From assembly GCA_018335755.1 (NCBI GenBank), contig JAGXRK010000050.1:173277-237276 (forward strand): a DNA stretch of 64,000 nt. The letters run 5' to 3'. Below are positions 8,010 through 16,678 of this stretch, in pieces. The notes beneath the pieces are model-generated. The model had not been told where the DNA came from and made no database searches. It saw only the letters and a program-made list of their open reading frames with translations. The translations under genes and the position numbers were made by a program. The stretch comes from Ignavibacterium sp. Its GTDB lineage: Bacteria; Bacteroidota; Ignavibacteria; Ignavibacteriales; Ignavibacteriaceae. How positions within the stretch are numbered: position 1 is the stretch's first letter; every line of letters starts with the position of its first letter.

Positions 8010-10487
8010 TTAAAACTCATCCATCATATCATCATCATCTCGCGGTCTTCTCTCTCGTTCCTTGCTATTATTGTTGGGACTGAGTCTGAATGAAATTCCA
8101 AGATATGCAGCACGTGATTCAAATTTTCTATATGAGGTTGTCAGGAAGTTCGGACCAAAAGTTTCAGATTCCCATTTTCTTGTATTGAACACATCACTGA
8201 CTCTGAATGTAAGAGATAGTTGTCCATCTATAAAATCTTTTCGCATTGCAAAATCGGCTGTGAATTGCTCTTTAGTTTTTCCCTGCAAAGAAAAGCCGGG
8301 CGCATTATAATTCATATTTATCTGGAAATTAAAATCTTTTGCCGGTGCAATAGTAGTGTTCAATCTTGTCATCCAACTGTAATCGTCATTTGAAAGATTA
8401 AAGCCTTCGAACTCATTCCTGAAGTATGTGAAACTTGCATTCGCTCTCAGCCAATCAAAGATAGGAGAGCTTGCAGTAAGCTCAAGTCCATAAGAAATAT
8501 TTTTCGCAAGATTAAGCCATGTAGTTTCAGTCACTCCATCGTTACGAACGATTGTGTAATTTGTTATTGCATCCTGTGTGTTACGATAAAATACTGAAGA
8601 AGTGATAGCGCTCCGACCGAATAATTTCGAGTAACCTAACTCAAGAGCATTTATAAATTCAGGATCTAATTCAGGATTTCCATAGCGGATATTTAACGAA
8701 TCGGACCTGTCTACATAAGGATTCAGTATCCTGTTATGAGGTCTCGATACTCTCCTGCTGTAACTTAGTTGAATTTCCTGAAAACCGGGAAGCGACTGAA
8801 CCAAATGAACTGTTGGATAAAGCGCAAAATAATTCTTCTTAAAAGATGTAGGATCAAGCAATTCATCACCGGCTACATCGGCTTGTTCAGCCCGTAAACC
8901 AATCTGGTATTTAAATCCTTCATAATTATTTGAATAGATCCCATAAGCGGCATATATATTTTCCTTGTATTCAAAATTCCTTTTTCTGGAAATATCGTTT
9001 AGCCATAAATCGGAGTTGTAATCGAAATTCAGGTAATCGTTTTTAGAGTTGAAATTCTTTAACGATATCTGAAATCCGGTTTCAATTCGGCCAAAGCCTT
9101 CAATAGGATTTATATAATTAGTTTGGATTGTCCACTGCTTATTTTTATTATCGGATAATCCGCGCTGTAAAATATCGGGATCACCTGTCGGTTGTTTATT
9201 TACATCAAAATTAGTTTGAATAAAATTTTCATCACGATCCATTTTAAAGTCGCCAAATACTATATCGGAAGTCAGTTCAGCACCTTTGGTATCGAATGTA
9301 CGCTTATAGCTTAAAGTATAGTTAAAAGCTCTCATACTGCGGTCGTTATCACTTGACCTTTCAAAATATCTTGTAATTTCATTTGATGAGTTAAGTGTGG
9401 TGTTATTAACAATGCCGCTGTTGTCCCAACTGTTTCGTCTGCCCCGGAATGAAAAAGTTATTGTGTTGTAGTTATCCGGTATATAATCAACTCCTGTAGT
9501 TAAGTTATAACCCATCCGTTCAAAAATACCGTCGCTCGACTGATCCAAATATGAAATGTTATTATTAAAATTATTAGTTCTTAATGAATTTCCCCAGGTA
9601 TCGTTCTGCGACATCCTTGAATCGAATGAACCGAAAAAATTTAGTGATGGAAGCCGATAACTTAAATTAAGTGAACCATTATATTTATCCCCTGTGCCAG
9701 CGGTTGCACTAATAGTTCCATTTAATCCGCCGTCTATTTTCTTCTTAAGTATAATATTCAATATTCCGCCTGTTCCTTCAGGATCATATCTCGCAGATGG
9801 ATTGGTAACGAGTTCCACTGATTCAATATCAATTGCCGGAATATTGGATAAAATATCACCGCTGCCTAAACCTAAAAGTTCGCTTGGCTTTCCGTCAATT
9901 AAAATCCGAATGTTTTGATTGCCTCTGTAACTTACATTTCCATCAACATCAACACTGACAGATGGTATATTTTGTACAACATCAACTCCGGTTCCGCCAA
10001 TAACGGTGAGATCCTTATCAACATTAATAACCTTTTTATCAAGGTTATTAACTATCATTTCTTTTTCACCGGTTACAACAACGTTACCGAGCATAATGGA
10101 ACTTTCATCAAGCTTTAAAACTCCAAGATCAACAGTCATAGCATTAGGTCTTATACGTATTGAGTCAATTACCAGGTCATGATATCCTATAAAAGAGGCT
10201 CTCAGGAAATACATACCAAATGGTAGTTTGCTCAGAACGAATTTTCCTTCACTATCAGAAATGGTACCAGTAAACATTGACGAGTCTCTGTAGCTGAACA
10301 AAACTACGTTGCCATACTCAATTATTTGCTTAGTTTGATTATCAATCAACTGTCCGGTTAATAATCCTTCAGCTGAAGTCATTTGCTGTCTGCCCTGCCC
10401 ACCCGGATTTGATTGGGAAAGAACGCTGTTAAAAGAGACGATAATTAAGAAGAGTACAAAAAAGATTACTAACGAATATTTCTTCAT
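8010..10487 (-). CDS. TonB-dependent outer-membrane receptor (beta-barrel family 3 type) B
   Basis: An 825-residue paralogue of the adjacent receptor. It has a signal peptide (MKKYSLVIFFVLFLIIVSF...), a regulatory beta-sandwich (~42-120: GLLTGQLIDNQTKQIIEYGN ... SFIGYHDLV), a plug (~150-255: NNLDKKVINVDKDLTVIGGT ... IRILIDGKPSELLGL ... NPSARYDPEGTGGI) and a barrel. The last residues are a highly charged tail, RERRPRDDDDMMDEF, unlike the aromatic C-terminus usual for barrels. The ATG at 10487 has no clear Shine-Dalgarno sequence but lies in an A/T-rich leader. The 185-base gap to receptor A and the 244-base gap on the other side (divergent from the receiver gene) probably hold promoters, but no specific sites could be assigned. 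Substrate unknown. Confidence 0.87.
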   Translation of the reverse strand: MKKYSLVIFFVLFLIIVSFNSVLSQSNPGGQGRQQMTSAEGLLTGQLIDNQTKQIIEYGNVVLFSYRDSSMFTGTISDSEGKFVLSKLPFGMYFLRASFIGYHDLVIDSIRIRPNAMTVDLGVLKLDESSIMLGNVVVTGEKEMIVNNLDKKVINVDKDLTVIGGTGVDVVQNIPSVSVDVDGNVSYRGNQNIRILIDGKPSELLGLGSGDILSNIPAIDIESVELVTNPSARYDPEGTGGILNIILKKKIDGGLNGTISATAGTGDKYNGSLNLSYRLPSLNFFGSFDSRMSQNDTWGNSLRTNNFNNNISYLDQSSDGIFERMGYNLTTGVDYIPDNYNTITFSFRGRRNSWDNSGIVNNTTLNSSNEITRYFERSSDNDRSMRAFNYTLSYKRTFDTKGAELTSDIVFGDFKMDRDENFIQTNFDVNKQPTGDPDILQRGLSDNKNKQWTIQTNYINPIEGFGRIETGFQISLKNFNSKNDYLNFDYNSDLWLNDISRKRNFEYKENIYAAYGIYSNNYEGFKYQIGLRAEQADVAGDELLDPTSFKKNYFALYPTVHLVQSLPGFQEIQLSYSRRVSRPHNRILNPYVDRSDSLNIRYGNPELDPEFINALELGYSKLFGRSAITSSVFYRNTQDAITNYTIVRNDGVTETTWLNLAKNISYGLELTASSPIFDWLRANASFTYFRNEFEGFNLSNDDYSWMTRLNTTIAPAKDFNFQINMNYNAPGFSLQGKTKEQFTADFAMRKDFIDGQLSLTFRVSDVFNTRKWESETFGPNFLTTSYRKFESRAAYLGISFRLSPNNNSKERERRPRDDDDMMDEF

Positions 10488-10731
10488 ATTTATTTATTTT
10501 TTTATTGTTTTTTACTAATACTAAACCGCAAATTTAGACAAATAATTCCTCTTAGCCGTTTAATAATTAGATAAAAAATAAAACAAAATGTTGCAGTATT
10601 GGTACAATTTTCAGTCGCTCTCTGGCCAATGTGGCATCTCTTACGGATTCGACTTTAAATCAGCAAAATTCCTACAGAAATTAATCATTTATGCTATTTA
10701 TATTTGTCCTGATTAACTAAATAGTACTTCT

Positions 10732-11106
10732 ATGAATGAAATAAAAAATATTCTTTATGTTGAAGATGAAGAAGTTGCTTTCTCTGTTGTAAAGCGTTTC
10801 CTTGAAAAACAATACATAATTGAGAATGCATTGGATGCGGAATCCGCAATAAATCTTTTAGAAAAAAAGAAATACGAGTTAATCCTAATGGATATTTCAT
10901 TAAAACACAGCATAAACGGGCTGGATCTTACAAGACTCATTAGAAATATGCCAGATTACATAGACATTCCTATAATTGCAGTTACTGCACACGCAATGGT
11001 TGGAGATAAAGAAAAAATTCTTGATTCCGGGTGTGACGCATATCTTTCAAAACCTTTTACTATGAAGGAAATAACGGACTTGATCAGTAAGTTTCTACTT
11101 AAATAA
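10732..11106 (+). CDS. Stand-alone response-regulator receiver protein (CheY-like)
   Basis: A 124-residue single receiver domain with no output domain. The acidic pair VEDEE is near residues 10-14, the phospho-acceptor Asp is in LILMDISL (~54), the switch Thr in AVTAHAM and the Lys in YLSKPF. Such proteins act by docking to other signalling proteins, for example as phospho-relay intermediates or kinase regulators. No cognate kinase is adjacent; the nearest kinase is the hybrid at 48-52 kb. It is divergent from receptor B, and its stop codon abuts the stop of the convergent EamA gene with no gap. Confidence 0.9.
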   Translation: MNEIKNILYVEDEEVAFSVVKRFLEKQYIIENALDAESAINLLEKKKYELILMDISLKHSINGLDLTRLIRNMPDYIDIPIIAVTAHAMVGDKEKILDSGCDAYLSKPFTMKEITDLISKFLLK

Positions 11107-11988
11107 TCAACTGTTAACCAGAATAACCAGACCTGTTAGAATTATCACTGCCGCAATCAATCTCTTAAGAACATTACTCTCCTTAAATAATTTTCCGCCG
11201 ATTATTATTGCGATCAAAACCGATAATCTTTTTACAGAAAGTACCAGAGCGACTGCAGCAATTTTTGTTGCCTCAATCTGTGTATACCTATAAATAACAG
11301 TAAATAAAGAAATTAATAAAATCAGATAAATATCATTTTTATTTAAGGGCTTAAAAATTTCATTAAATTTTTTGTTTCTGATTAGAACTATGGTCGTAAA
11401 TATGAGAGCAAAAAATAACTGCTGGTAAGCCATAAAAGTGTATGCAGGTAACTTAAAATCTTTTAATAGCACACGATCAATCAATGATGTAATTGAGAAG
11501 AGGAGCAAAGCAAAAAAAACATACTTGTATTTATTAAACCTTATAAGAGATTTGAACGGATCAAAAATGCTTTGATCGTCTTTTCTTAGTTCAAGAATAT
11601 ACGTACCGATCAGCATAAGCGCCAAACCGATCCATTCATTGATAACTAGAGTGTCCTGTATCAACAAAACGCCCAACACCGCAACCAGTCCAGGCGATAA
11701 AGCAAGCAGAGGCAGTGCCTCGCTTATTTCCAGGTTTTTGATTGCAAGCATTACGCAAAGAAATGCCAATGCACTTAATATCGCTTTGACAAATAATATT
11801 ATAAGGGGTGTTGATAAGCTTAAGTTTAAAGGCGCATCAAAAAAAAATGGTATAGAGAAAATGAGGGTTATAATAGAAACAAAGAAAGAAAAATCTAAAG
11901 CGTCTAATCTGAAAAGAACTTTTTTTTCTGATATTGCTGCCAATGCAGAAAACACTGCAGATATAAGTGCTAAGTAAAACCAGGTCAT
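11107..11988 (-). CDS. EamA/DMT-family permease
   Basis: An inner-membrane protein of 293 residues with about ten hydrophobic helices in two homologous halves, the drug/metabolite transporter (EamA) arrangement. The first half starts MTWFYLALISAVFSALAAIS and contains the ALPLLALSPGLVAVLGVLL segment; the second half repeats the pattern (YTFMAYQQLFFALIFT, then VALVLSVKRLSVLIAIIIGG). It likely exports or imports a small metabolite, but the substrate cannot be deduced. It is a single gene, convergent with the receiver gene with no gap between the stop codons. Confidence 0.85.
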   Translation of the reverse strand: MTWFYLALISAVFSALAAISEKKVLFRLDALDFSFFVSIITLIFSIPFFFDAPLNLSLSTPLIILFVKAILSALAFLCVMLAIKNLEISEALPLLALSPGLVAVLGVLLIQDTLVINEWIGLALMLIGTYILELRKDDQSIFDPFKSLIRFNKYKYVFFALLLFSITSLIDRVLLKDFKLPAYTFMAYQQLFFALIFTTIVLIRNKKFNEIFKPLNKNDIYLILLISLFTVIYRYTQIEATKIAAVALVLSVKRLSVLIAIIIGGKLFKESNVLKRLIAAVIILTGLVILVNS

Positions 11989-12113
11989 TAGTTAAAAGAA
12001 TTCCTTATACTTAAAAAATTATTGAAAATCCGAAACACAACTGTAAAAAATGAATGATGGTAATTAAGTAAAACAAATTAATCAATGATTATGTCATGCT
12101 ACACAAAGCTGTT

Positions 12114-12191
12114 AAACCTTCGGGGTTTTTCTGAAAAGGCAGTTAAATTATTAGCAAAATTCTTAATTATTTCAGAAAACCTCAAAGGTTT
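12114..12191. repeat. Long imperfect inverted repeat with terminator-like end
   Basis: In the 312-base gap between the permease and the third receptor, the arm 12114-12136 (AAACCTTCGGGGTTTTTCTG and on) is matched inverted by 12169-12191 (TTTCAGAAAACCTCAAAGG and on). The right arm alone can fold as AACCT-CAA-AGGTT followed by T's, like a weak rho-independent terminator reading +. The remainder of 11989-12300 is A/T-rich with nothing else recognisable; it must include the promoter of the EamA gene. Confidence 0.55.
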
Positions 12192-12300
12192 TTATGAAAT
12201 GTGCGTAACCTAAATGACTAATACAATTTATATATGTAATTCCTTTCATTAACTAAAAACTTAATCATCAATCATCCTGCAATTCAATTTAAGTGAATGG

Positions 12301-14667
12301 CTACCATCCGGTAACCAGCCGGATGTAAAAATTTCTGCCCGGCTCCCATTTTATCCCTCCGCGTGTAGTGGATAAATGATTACGATAAGCTTTATCAAAT
12401 ATATTTTCCACTCCTGCAAAGAACTGCATTCTAACGGAAGAGAAATAAATATTTTTAAAGTTCAGGGAAGCATTAAAAACAGCATAACCGGGTGTGCTGA
12501 TCTCACCAGTTGAAACATCATTTTGCGGGGCAAATATGGCTGAAGAAAAATCTGCTGAAAGATCTTTTACAATTGACAGTTTTAATCCTAATGTACCATT
12601 CAGCGGGGGTATTTGAGGGAGATTAGAGTCTTCTGAAATATCATCACCTTTAACAAAAGATGCAGTAAAGTAAGCAAGCCAATCACTATACAAATTATAA
12701 TTTATCAGAAAATCAAAACCATATAAACGTGCTTCACCTATATTGGTTTTAATCTGGGCATTTCTTCCTTCAAAAGTTCCGGGTTTTTCAACTATTATGT
12801 CGGTTATATGATTATAAAATAAACTTGAAACAACCTTAATATCATCGCCGTAATACCGCAACCCAAAATCTGTGGAATAGCCCTTTTCCGGTTTAAGATC
12901 AGGGTCGCCCAATCTGACTAAACTTCCGAGGTCAATAAACTGGAATCTTTCCTCCAATGACGGTGAACGAAATGAATAGCCAAGACTTAGAGTAATATCA
13001 AGTTCCGGGTTGATTGAATATTTCAATCCAATATTAGCACTGTATGAAATATCATCCGAATCTGTTTTTTTCCATATAATGGTTTGATTGGCAGGATTAT
13101 TATTTATCACTCCATTATTAATCTCATATAAAGGATTAAATGTTTCTTCCCCGGTTATATTTATTCTATCTATTCTGGCTCCCAGTGAGAACCGCAATTT
13201 ATCTTTTAATACTTCAATATCATCCTGAGCAAAAAAGCCGATGCTTTCAAATTTAGAATCCGGCAGCGGTTTTTCTGCAATGGTTCTGTTAATAGTATTT
13301 ACAACTGTTGATGCTGTAGAGTCCAGAATTTCAATTTTCTGAAACCTGAATCTTTCACCGCTATAGCTTCTGCTCCAATAATCAATTCCAAGCATCAACA
13401 AGTTATTTTCTGATAATATCAGATTTGTTTGAAGCAGCAGATTATCACTATTGTGATCTGCAGAGGGAGTAATTTTCAATACGCTTACTCTCCTTGGAGG
13501 CATAGTACCGGAAGCCGGAATGTTTTGAACAATATTAGGAATATTCTCAACATCTCTCAAAATAAACTGATGTGAATACCTGACAAAAACTCTGCTTAAT
13601 ACCCGTGACAGATTTTGAACTTCATAAGCAGCAGAAATCAGTTCACGTTTTTCCAAAGGATACCGGACGTCAGCATTTTCAGGAAACAACGGAGCTCCGC
13701 CGGGTATTCCAACATCCTCAGCTTTAAACAACTGATAATTCAATTTTAATAAATGATTACCGACGGGCTGGATATTTAATGATCCGGTTAAACTGTAATC
13801 CGTAAATCTGCTGTTTTTCAAAGTGCCGGCAGGAGTCTTTGCATCATCGGCTTTTCTGTAAGAACCGGAAATTTTGGATGACCAGAAACTGCCCGAGTTA
13901 AACAGACTGCCTGAAATTGATCTCAAACTATTAACAGAATTGTATCCCGATTGAAAACTGCCTGCAAAAGAATATCCGCTGCTGAATGAAGGTACACGGG
14001 AAACAATATTCACAATTCCGCCCGTTGCACCGGAGCCGTAAACAGAAGAAGCTGCACTTTTAATAACTTCAATTCTTTCGATATCATTTAGATCAATCAT
14101 TGAAAGTCTTGCTGACAAATCATTTGCAGTTTCTATTCTGGTGCCGTCAATAGTTGTAACAACATTGTTTCTGCTTAATCCGCGTATATTGATATCAGTG
14201 CCCCATACCCCATCTTTAACTGCTGAAATTCCGGGCTGATCATTTAATGCATCAGCAAGGGACGAAAAATTTCTGCTTTCAAAATGTTCCCTGCTGGTAA
14301 GCGAAATAGAATATGGTGAGTCTTTCAAAAATTTATCCGTACGTTCAACATTAACAATTACATCATCAAGTTTAATAGGTGAAGGATACATTAAAAAATC
14401 ATATTTAGTATTGCCGTCAATACTTATTTCTTTGGTAAGTGTTTTAAAGCCTAAATGGGATAAACGAATTAATAATATACCTGATTTAAGGTTACGAAAC
14501 TCATACTCTCCCGCAGAATTTGAATAGGTGATCTCTCCGGATGGCAATACTAACACTACTCCCTGTATCGGAAAACCTGTTTTTGAATCAGTAACTTTAC
14601 CACTTAAAATGGAATTTTGTGCAAATGTGAAATTAATACTTAGTAAGAAGAGTAAAAGTGCACGCAT
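12301..14667 (-). CDS. TonB-dependent receptor, classical plug type
   Basis: A 788-residue outer-membrane receptor with signal peptide MRALLLFLLSINFTFAQ, a carboxypeptidase-regulatory-like domain (~20-95) and a canonical plug (~115-225: GISAVKDGVWGTDINIRGLS, VVTTIDGTRIETAND, ERIEVIKSAASSVYGSGATG). The barrel ends in a classical aromatic C-terminus (RNFYIRLVTGW), with GVENIFDKAYRNHLS near the end. Compared with the other three receptors here it is closer to siderophore, haem or cobalamin receptors. The substrate is not identifiable; a metal chelate or vitamin is a reasonable guess. Its ATG directly follows the TAG stop of the thioesterase gene (TAGATG), indicating translational coupling. Confidence 0.9.
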   Translation of the reverse strand: MRALLLFLLSINFTFAQNSILSGKVTDSKTGFPIQGVVLVLPSGEITYSNSAGEYEFRNLKSGILLIRLSHLGFKTLTKEISIDGNTKYDFLMYPSPIKLDDVIVNVERTDKFLKDSPYSISLTSREHFESRNFSSLADALNDQPGISAVKDGVWGTDINIRGLSRNNVVTTIDGTRIETANDLSARLSMIDLNDIERIEVIKSAASSVYGSGATGGIVNIVSRVPSFSSGYSFAGSFQSGYNSVNSLRSISGSLFNSGSFWSSKISGSYRKADDAKTPAGTLKNSRFTDYSLTGSLNIQPVGNHLLKLNYQLFKAEDVGIPGGAPLFPENADVRYPLEKRELISAAYEVQNLSRVLSRVFVRYSHQFILRDVENIPNIVQNIPASGTMPPRRVSVLKITPSADHNSDNLLLQTNLILSENNLLMLGIDYWSRSYSGERFRFQKIEILDSTASTVVNTINRTIAEKPLPDSKFESIGFFAQDDIEVLKDKLRFSLGARIDRINITGEETFNPLYEINNGVINNNPANQTIIWKKTDSDDISYSANIGLKYSINPELDITLSLGYSFRSPSLEERFQFIDLGSLVRLGDPDLKPEKGYSTDFGLRYYGDDIKVVSSLFYNHITDIIVEKPGTFEGRNAQIKTNIGEARLYGFDFLINYNLYSDWLAYFTASFVKGDDISEDSNLPQIPPLNGTLGLKLSIVKDLSADFSSAIFAPQNDVSTGEISTPGYAVFNASLNFKNIYFSSVRMQFFAGVENIFDKAYRNHLSTTRGGIKWEPGRNFYIRLVTGW

Positions 14668-15096
14668 CTATTCCCTCTCATATTTTAATTTTTCAGCAAG
14701 CCCTGCCGGAGGTTTTTGAATTTTATTAGTTAATAAATCGACGACTACACATTTCTGTTCTGCAAAAGCGGCAAGAGAATTTGTAACTCTAAACTCGGCA
14801 TTTAAGACCCAAATTACCCTGTCGAATCTGATGAGTTGCATAAATGCAACCGGATTATCATTTAAGGAAATCTGCTTTTTATAATTTATAACAGTTGAGG
14901 TTACAACAAGATGCTGATTTTGATTAAGCAGTTCATTAATTGGCAGGAAGCCTTCAAACAAACGTATTCTTAAATCCTCAAGCCATCTAACATAAACAGT
15001 GTTATTAACGTGTCCGGCAGCGTCAATATCATAAGGTTTTATATCAATTTTTGTAGTGATGCTAAACAATTTGTTAAATGACATAAAACCTTCCAT
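14668..15096 (-). CDS. Acyl-CoA thioesterase, hotdog (4HBT/YbgC-like) fold
   Basis: A 142-residue hotdog-fold protein. The motif YDIDAAGHVNNTVYVRWLED (residues ~22-41) is the family active-site region, with the conserved Asp and GHVNN turn and helix. These enzymes hydrolyse acyl-CoA or acyl-ACP thioesters in the cytoplasm; the exact acyl group is unknown. ATG at 15096 gives MEGFMSFNK; the Met at codon 5 is an alternative start. It is directly coupled to the TonB receptor downstream. The 176-base gap upstream (15097-15272) has no identifiable element. Confidence 0.85.
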   Translation of the reverse strand: MEGFMSFNKLFSITTKIDIKPYDIDAAGHVNNTVYVRWLEDLRIRLFEGFLPINELLNQNQHLVVTSTVINYKKQISLNDNPVAFMQLIRFDRVIWVLNAEFRVTNSLAAFAEQKCVVVDLLTNKIQKPPAGLAEKLKYERE

Positions 15097-15272
15097 GATA
15101 AATTTTCTGTAATTAGTAGGACTAATATAAAGGCTTGAAACCCCGTTTTCCAGAGAAGATTTTTAATACAAATTAAAAAAATACTAAGATTGGTGAATAA
15201 ATAGTTAATACTAAAACAAATTAGTTCAACCTTTAGAGGAGATAAAAAAACTTTGTAGGTTTAATTGATTAT

Positions 15273-16451
15273 TTAATCATCCGGGTTTTCTCTATACTTT
15301 TTTTTCTTACTGCCTTCATAGCTGTCAATTTGCAGAAGAACCCCTTCAAGTTTTCCATTAACCAGCGGAACTCTTCTGCTTGTTCTCAATCCGATTGATT
15401 TTCGCAGTGCAGGATCACCAGTATAAATAAATGATGAAGTGCCTTTGCAGTTTGTTTTAAGAAAATCACCAAGTTCTTTATAAAGTACTTTTACATCCTC
15501 TGTTTCGCCAAGTCTGATTCCGTAAGGCGGATTTGTTATAAGTGTTCCGTTCTCAAACTTCTTAACGTGCTGAAAAGGATGACATCTTAGTTCAACCGAA
15601 GCTGAGTATGGGAGTCGGGATAAGTTGTTTTGTGCTGTTTCCAGAATTTTTTGTGATTTATCACTTCCTGAAATTATTCCTTTTTCGAGAGAACGAATTT
15701 TACTATCACAATCTTTTTTAATTTTTTCCCACAGTTCTAAATCGAAATCGGGAAGATTAAAAAATCCAAACTTTTTTCTTAGATACTGTGCCGGAATTCT
15801 GCAGTAGTGCATCAGCGCTTCACAAAGTATTGTGCCTGAACCGCACATTGGATCCCATAGCGGTGATTCACCATTCCATTCACTAAGTCTTATAATTGCT
15901 GCAGCTAAAGTTTCCTGCATGGGAGCTTCTCCTGCAAGCAGTCTGTATCCTCGTTTATGCAGAGATTCACCAGATGTATCCAAACTAATAACAGCTTTAT
16001 CTTTCTCAATGTGAAGATTAAATCTTACATCCGGGCTAACAGTTTCAACACTGGGCCGTTTATCATATTTATTTCTGAAATAATCCGCAATTGAATCTTT
16101 TAACCGCTGTGATGCAAAAAGTGAATTAGTAATATTACTTTTCGCAACCGAAGCCGAAATTGAAAAAGTTTTTTCAACTGAGAGAAAATCCTCCCAGTTA
16201 ATCTTTAAACCGGTTTTATAAAGCACATCTGTATTATTACAATGAAAAGTTTTTAACGGGGCAACCACCCTGGACAGTAGCCGTGATTTGTAGTTGATTT
16301 TGTAAAGAGTTTCTTTATCAGCAGTAAAATACACCCCCCGGTACGATACTTTAGTGTTTGAAGCGCCAAGTTCTTTCAATTCCTGTTCGCACAATTCTTC
16401 CATCATACCTGGTACCTGTGCAAAATAACCTGTGCTGTTATACTCGTACAT
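15273..16451 (-). CDS. THUMP-domain rRNA guanine-N2 methyltransferase, RlmL-like
   Basis: A 392-residue class I SAM-dependent RNA methyltransferase of the COG0116 (RlmL/YpsC-like) type, expected to make m2G in 23S rRNA. It has an N-terminal ferredoxin-like/THUMP region (~1-155: YFAQVPGMMEELCEQELKEL ... FSISASVAKSNITNS), then HKRGYRLLAGEAPMQETLAA leading into the Rossmann domain with the SAM-binding DPMCGSGTI and catalytic TNPPYG (NPPY motif for exocyclic amino methylation). It lacks the second (RlmK) methyltransferase domain of the E. coli fusion, as is usual outside gammaproteobacteria. The C-terminus is a basic tail (EGSKKKKYRENPDD). It appears to be a stand-alone gene. Confidence 0.9.
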   Translation of the reverse strand: MYEYNSTGYFAQVPGMMEELCEQELKELGASNTKVSYRGVYFTADKETLYKINYKSRLLSRVVAPLKTFHCNNTDVLYKTGLKINWEDFLSVEKTFSISASVAKSNITNSLFASQRLKDSIADYFRNKYDKRPSVETVSPDVRFNLHIEKDKAVISLDTSGESLHKRGYRLLAGEAPMQETLAAAIIRLSEWNGESPLWDPMCGSGTILCEALMHYCRIPAQYLRKKFGFFNLPDFDLELWEKIKKDCDSKIRSLEKGIISGSDKSQKILETAQNNLSRLPYSASVELRCHPFQHVKKFENGTLITNPPYGIRLGETEDVKVLYKELGDFLKTNCKGTSSFIYTGDPALRKSIGLRTSRRVPLVNGKLEGVLLQIDSYEGSKKKKYRENPDD

Positions 16452-16532
16452 TTATATTCCAATATTAATAAATAGCTGATGTAAATTTACTAATGTTATG
16501 GATAATGAATAAGTGAAGATTGTTAGTTTAAT

Positions 16533-16602
16533 GTATGGATTGAGGGATTGGGTGATTGGATGATTGAATGGTTAAAGGATTGAAGGATAGAATGAATGGT
16601 GA
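16533..16602. repeat. Degenerate GGATTGA-type minisatellite
   Basis: About 70 bases upstream of the methyltransferase gene are made of degenerate copies of a 7-9-base unit (GGATTGA, GGATTG, GTGATTG, GATGATTG, AAAGGATTG and similar). There is no coding potential. Replication slippage is the probable origin. Confidence 0.5.
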
Positions 16603-16626
16603 ATAATACGGAAAATTAAATTTACC

Positions 16627-16664
16627 CATTCATCCATTTGCAGTTAATTACAAATGGATGAATG
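16627..16664. terminator. Perfect 14-bp hairpin 3' of TonB receptor gene
   Basis: CATTCATCCATTTG (16627-16640) and its exact complement CAAATGGATGAATG (16651-16664) with a 10-base loop, 15 bases beyond the stop of the receptor gene at 16679 (- strand). The following sequence is A/T-rich but lacks a long T-run, so it may terminate transcription or protect the 3' end. Confidence 0.5.
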
Positions 16665-16678
16665 AATATTTGAATAAT

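Noticed and set aside
15273..16451. Split or frameshifted RlmKL fusion
   Set aside because: No second methyltransferase domain remnant flanks the gene, and single-domain RlmL-like proteins are normal outside gammaproteobacteria.
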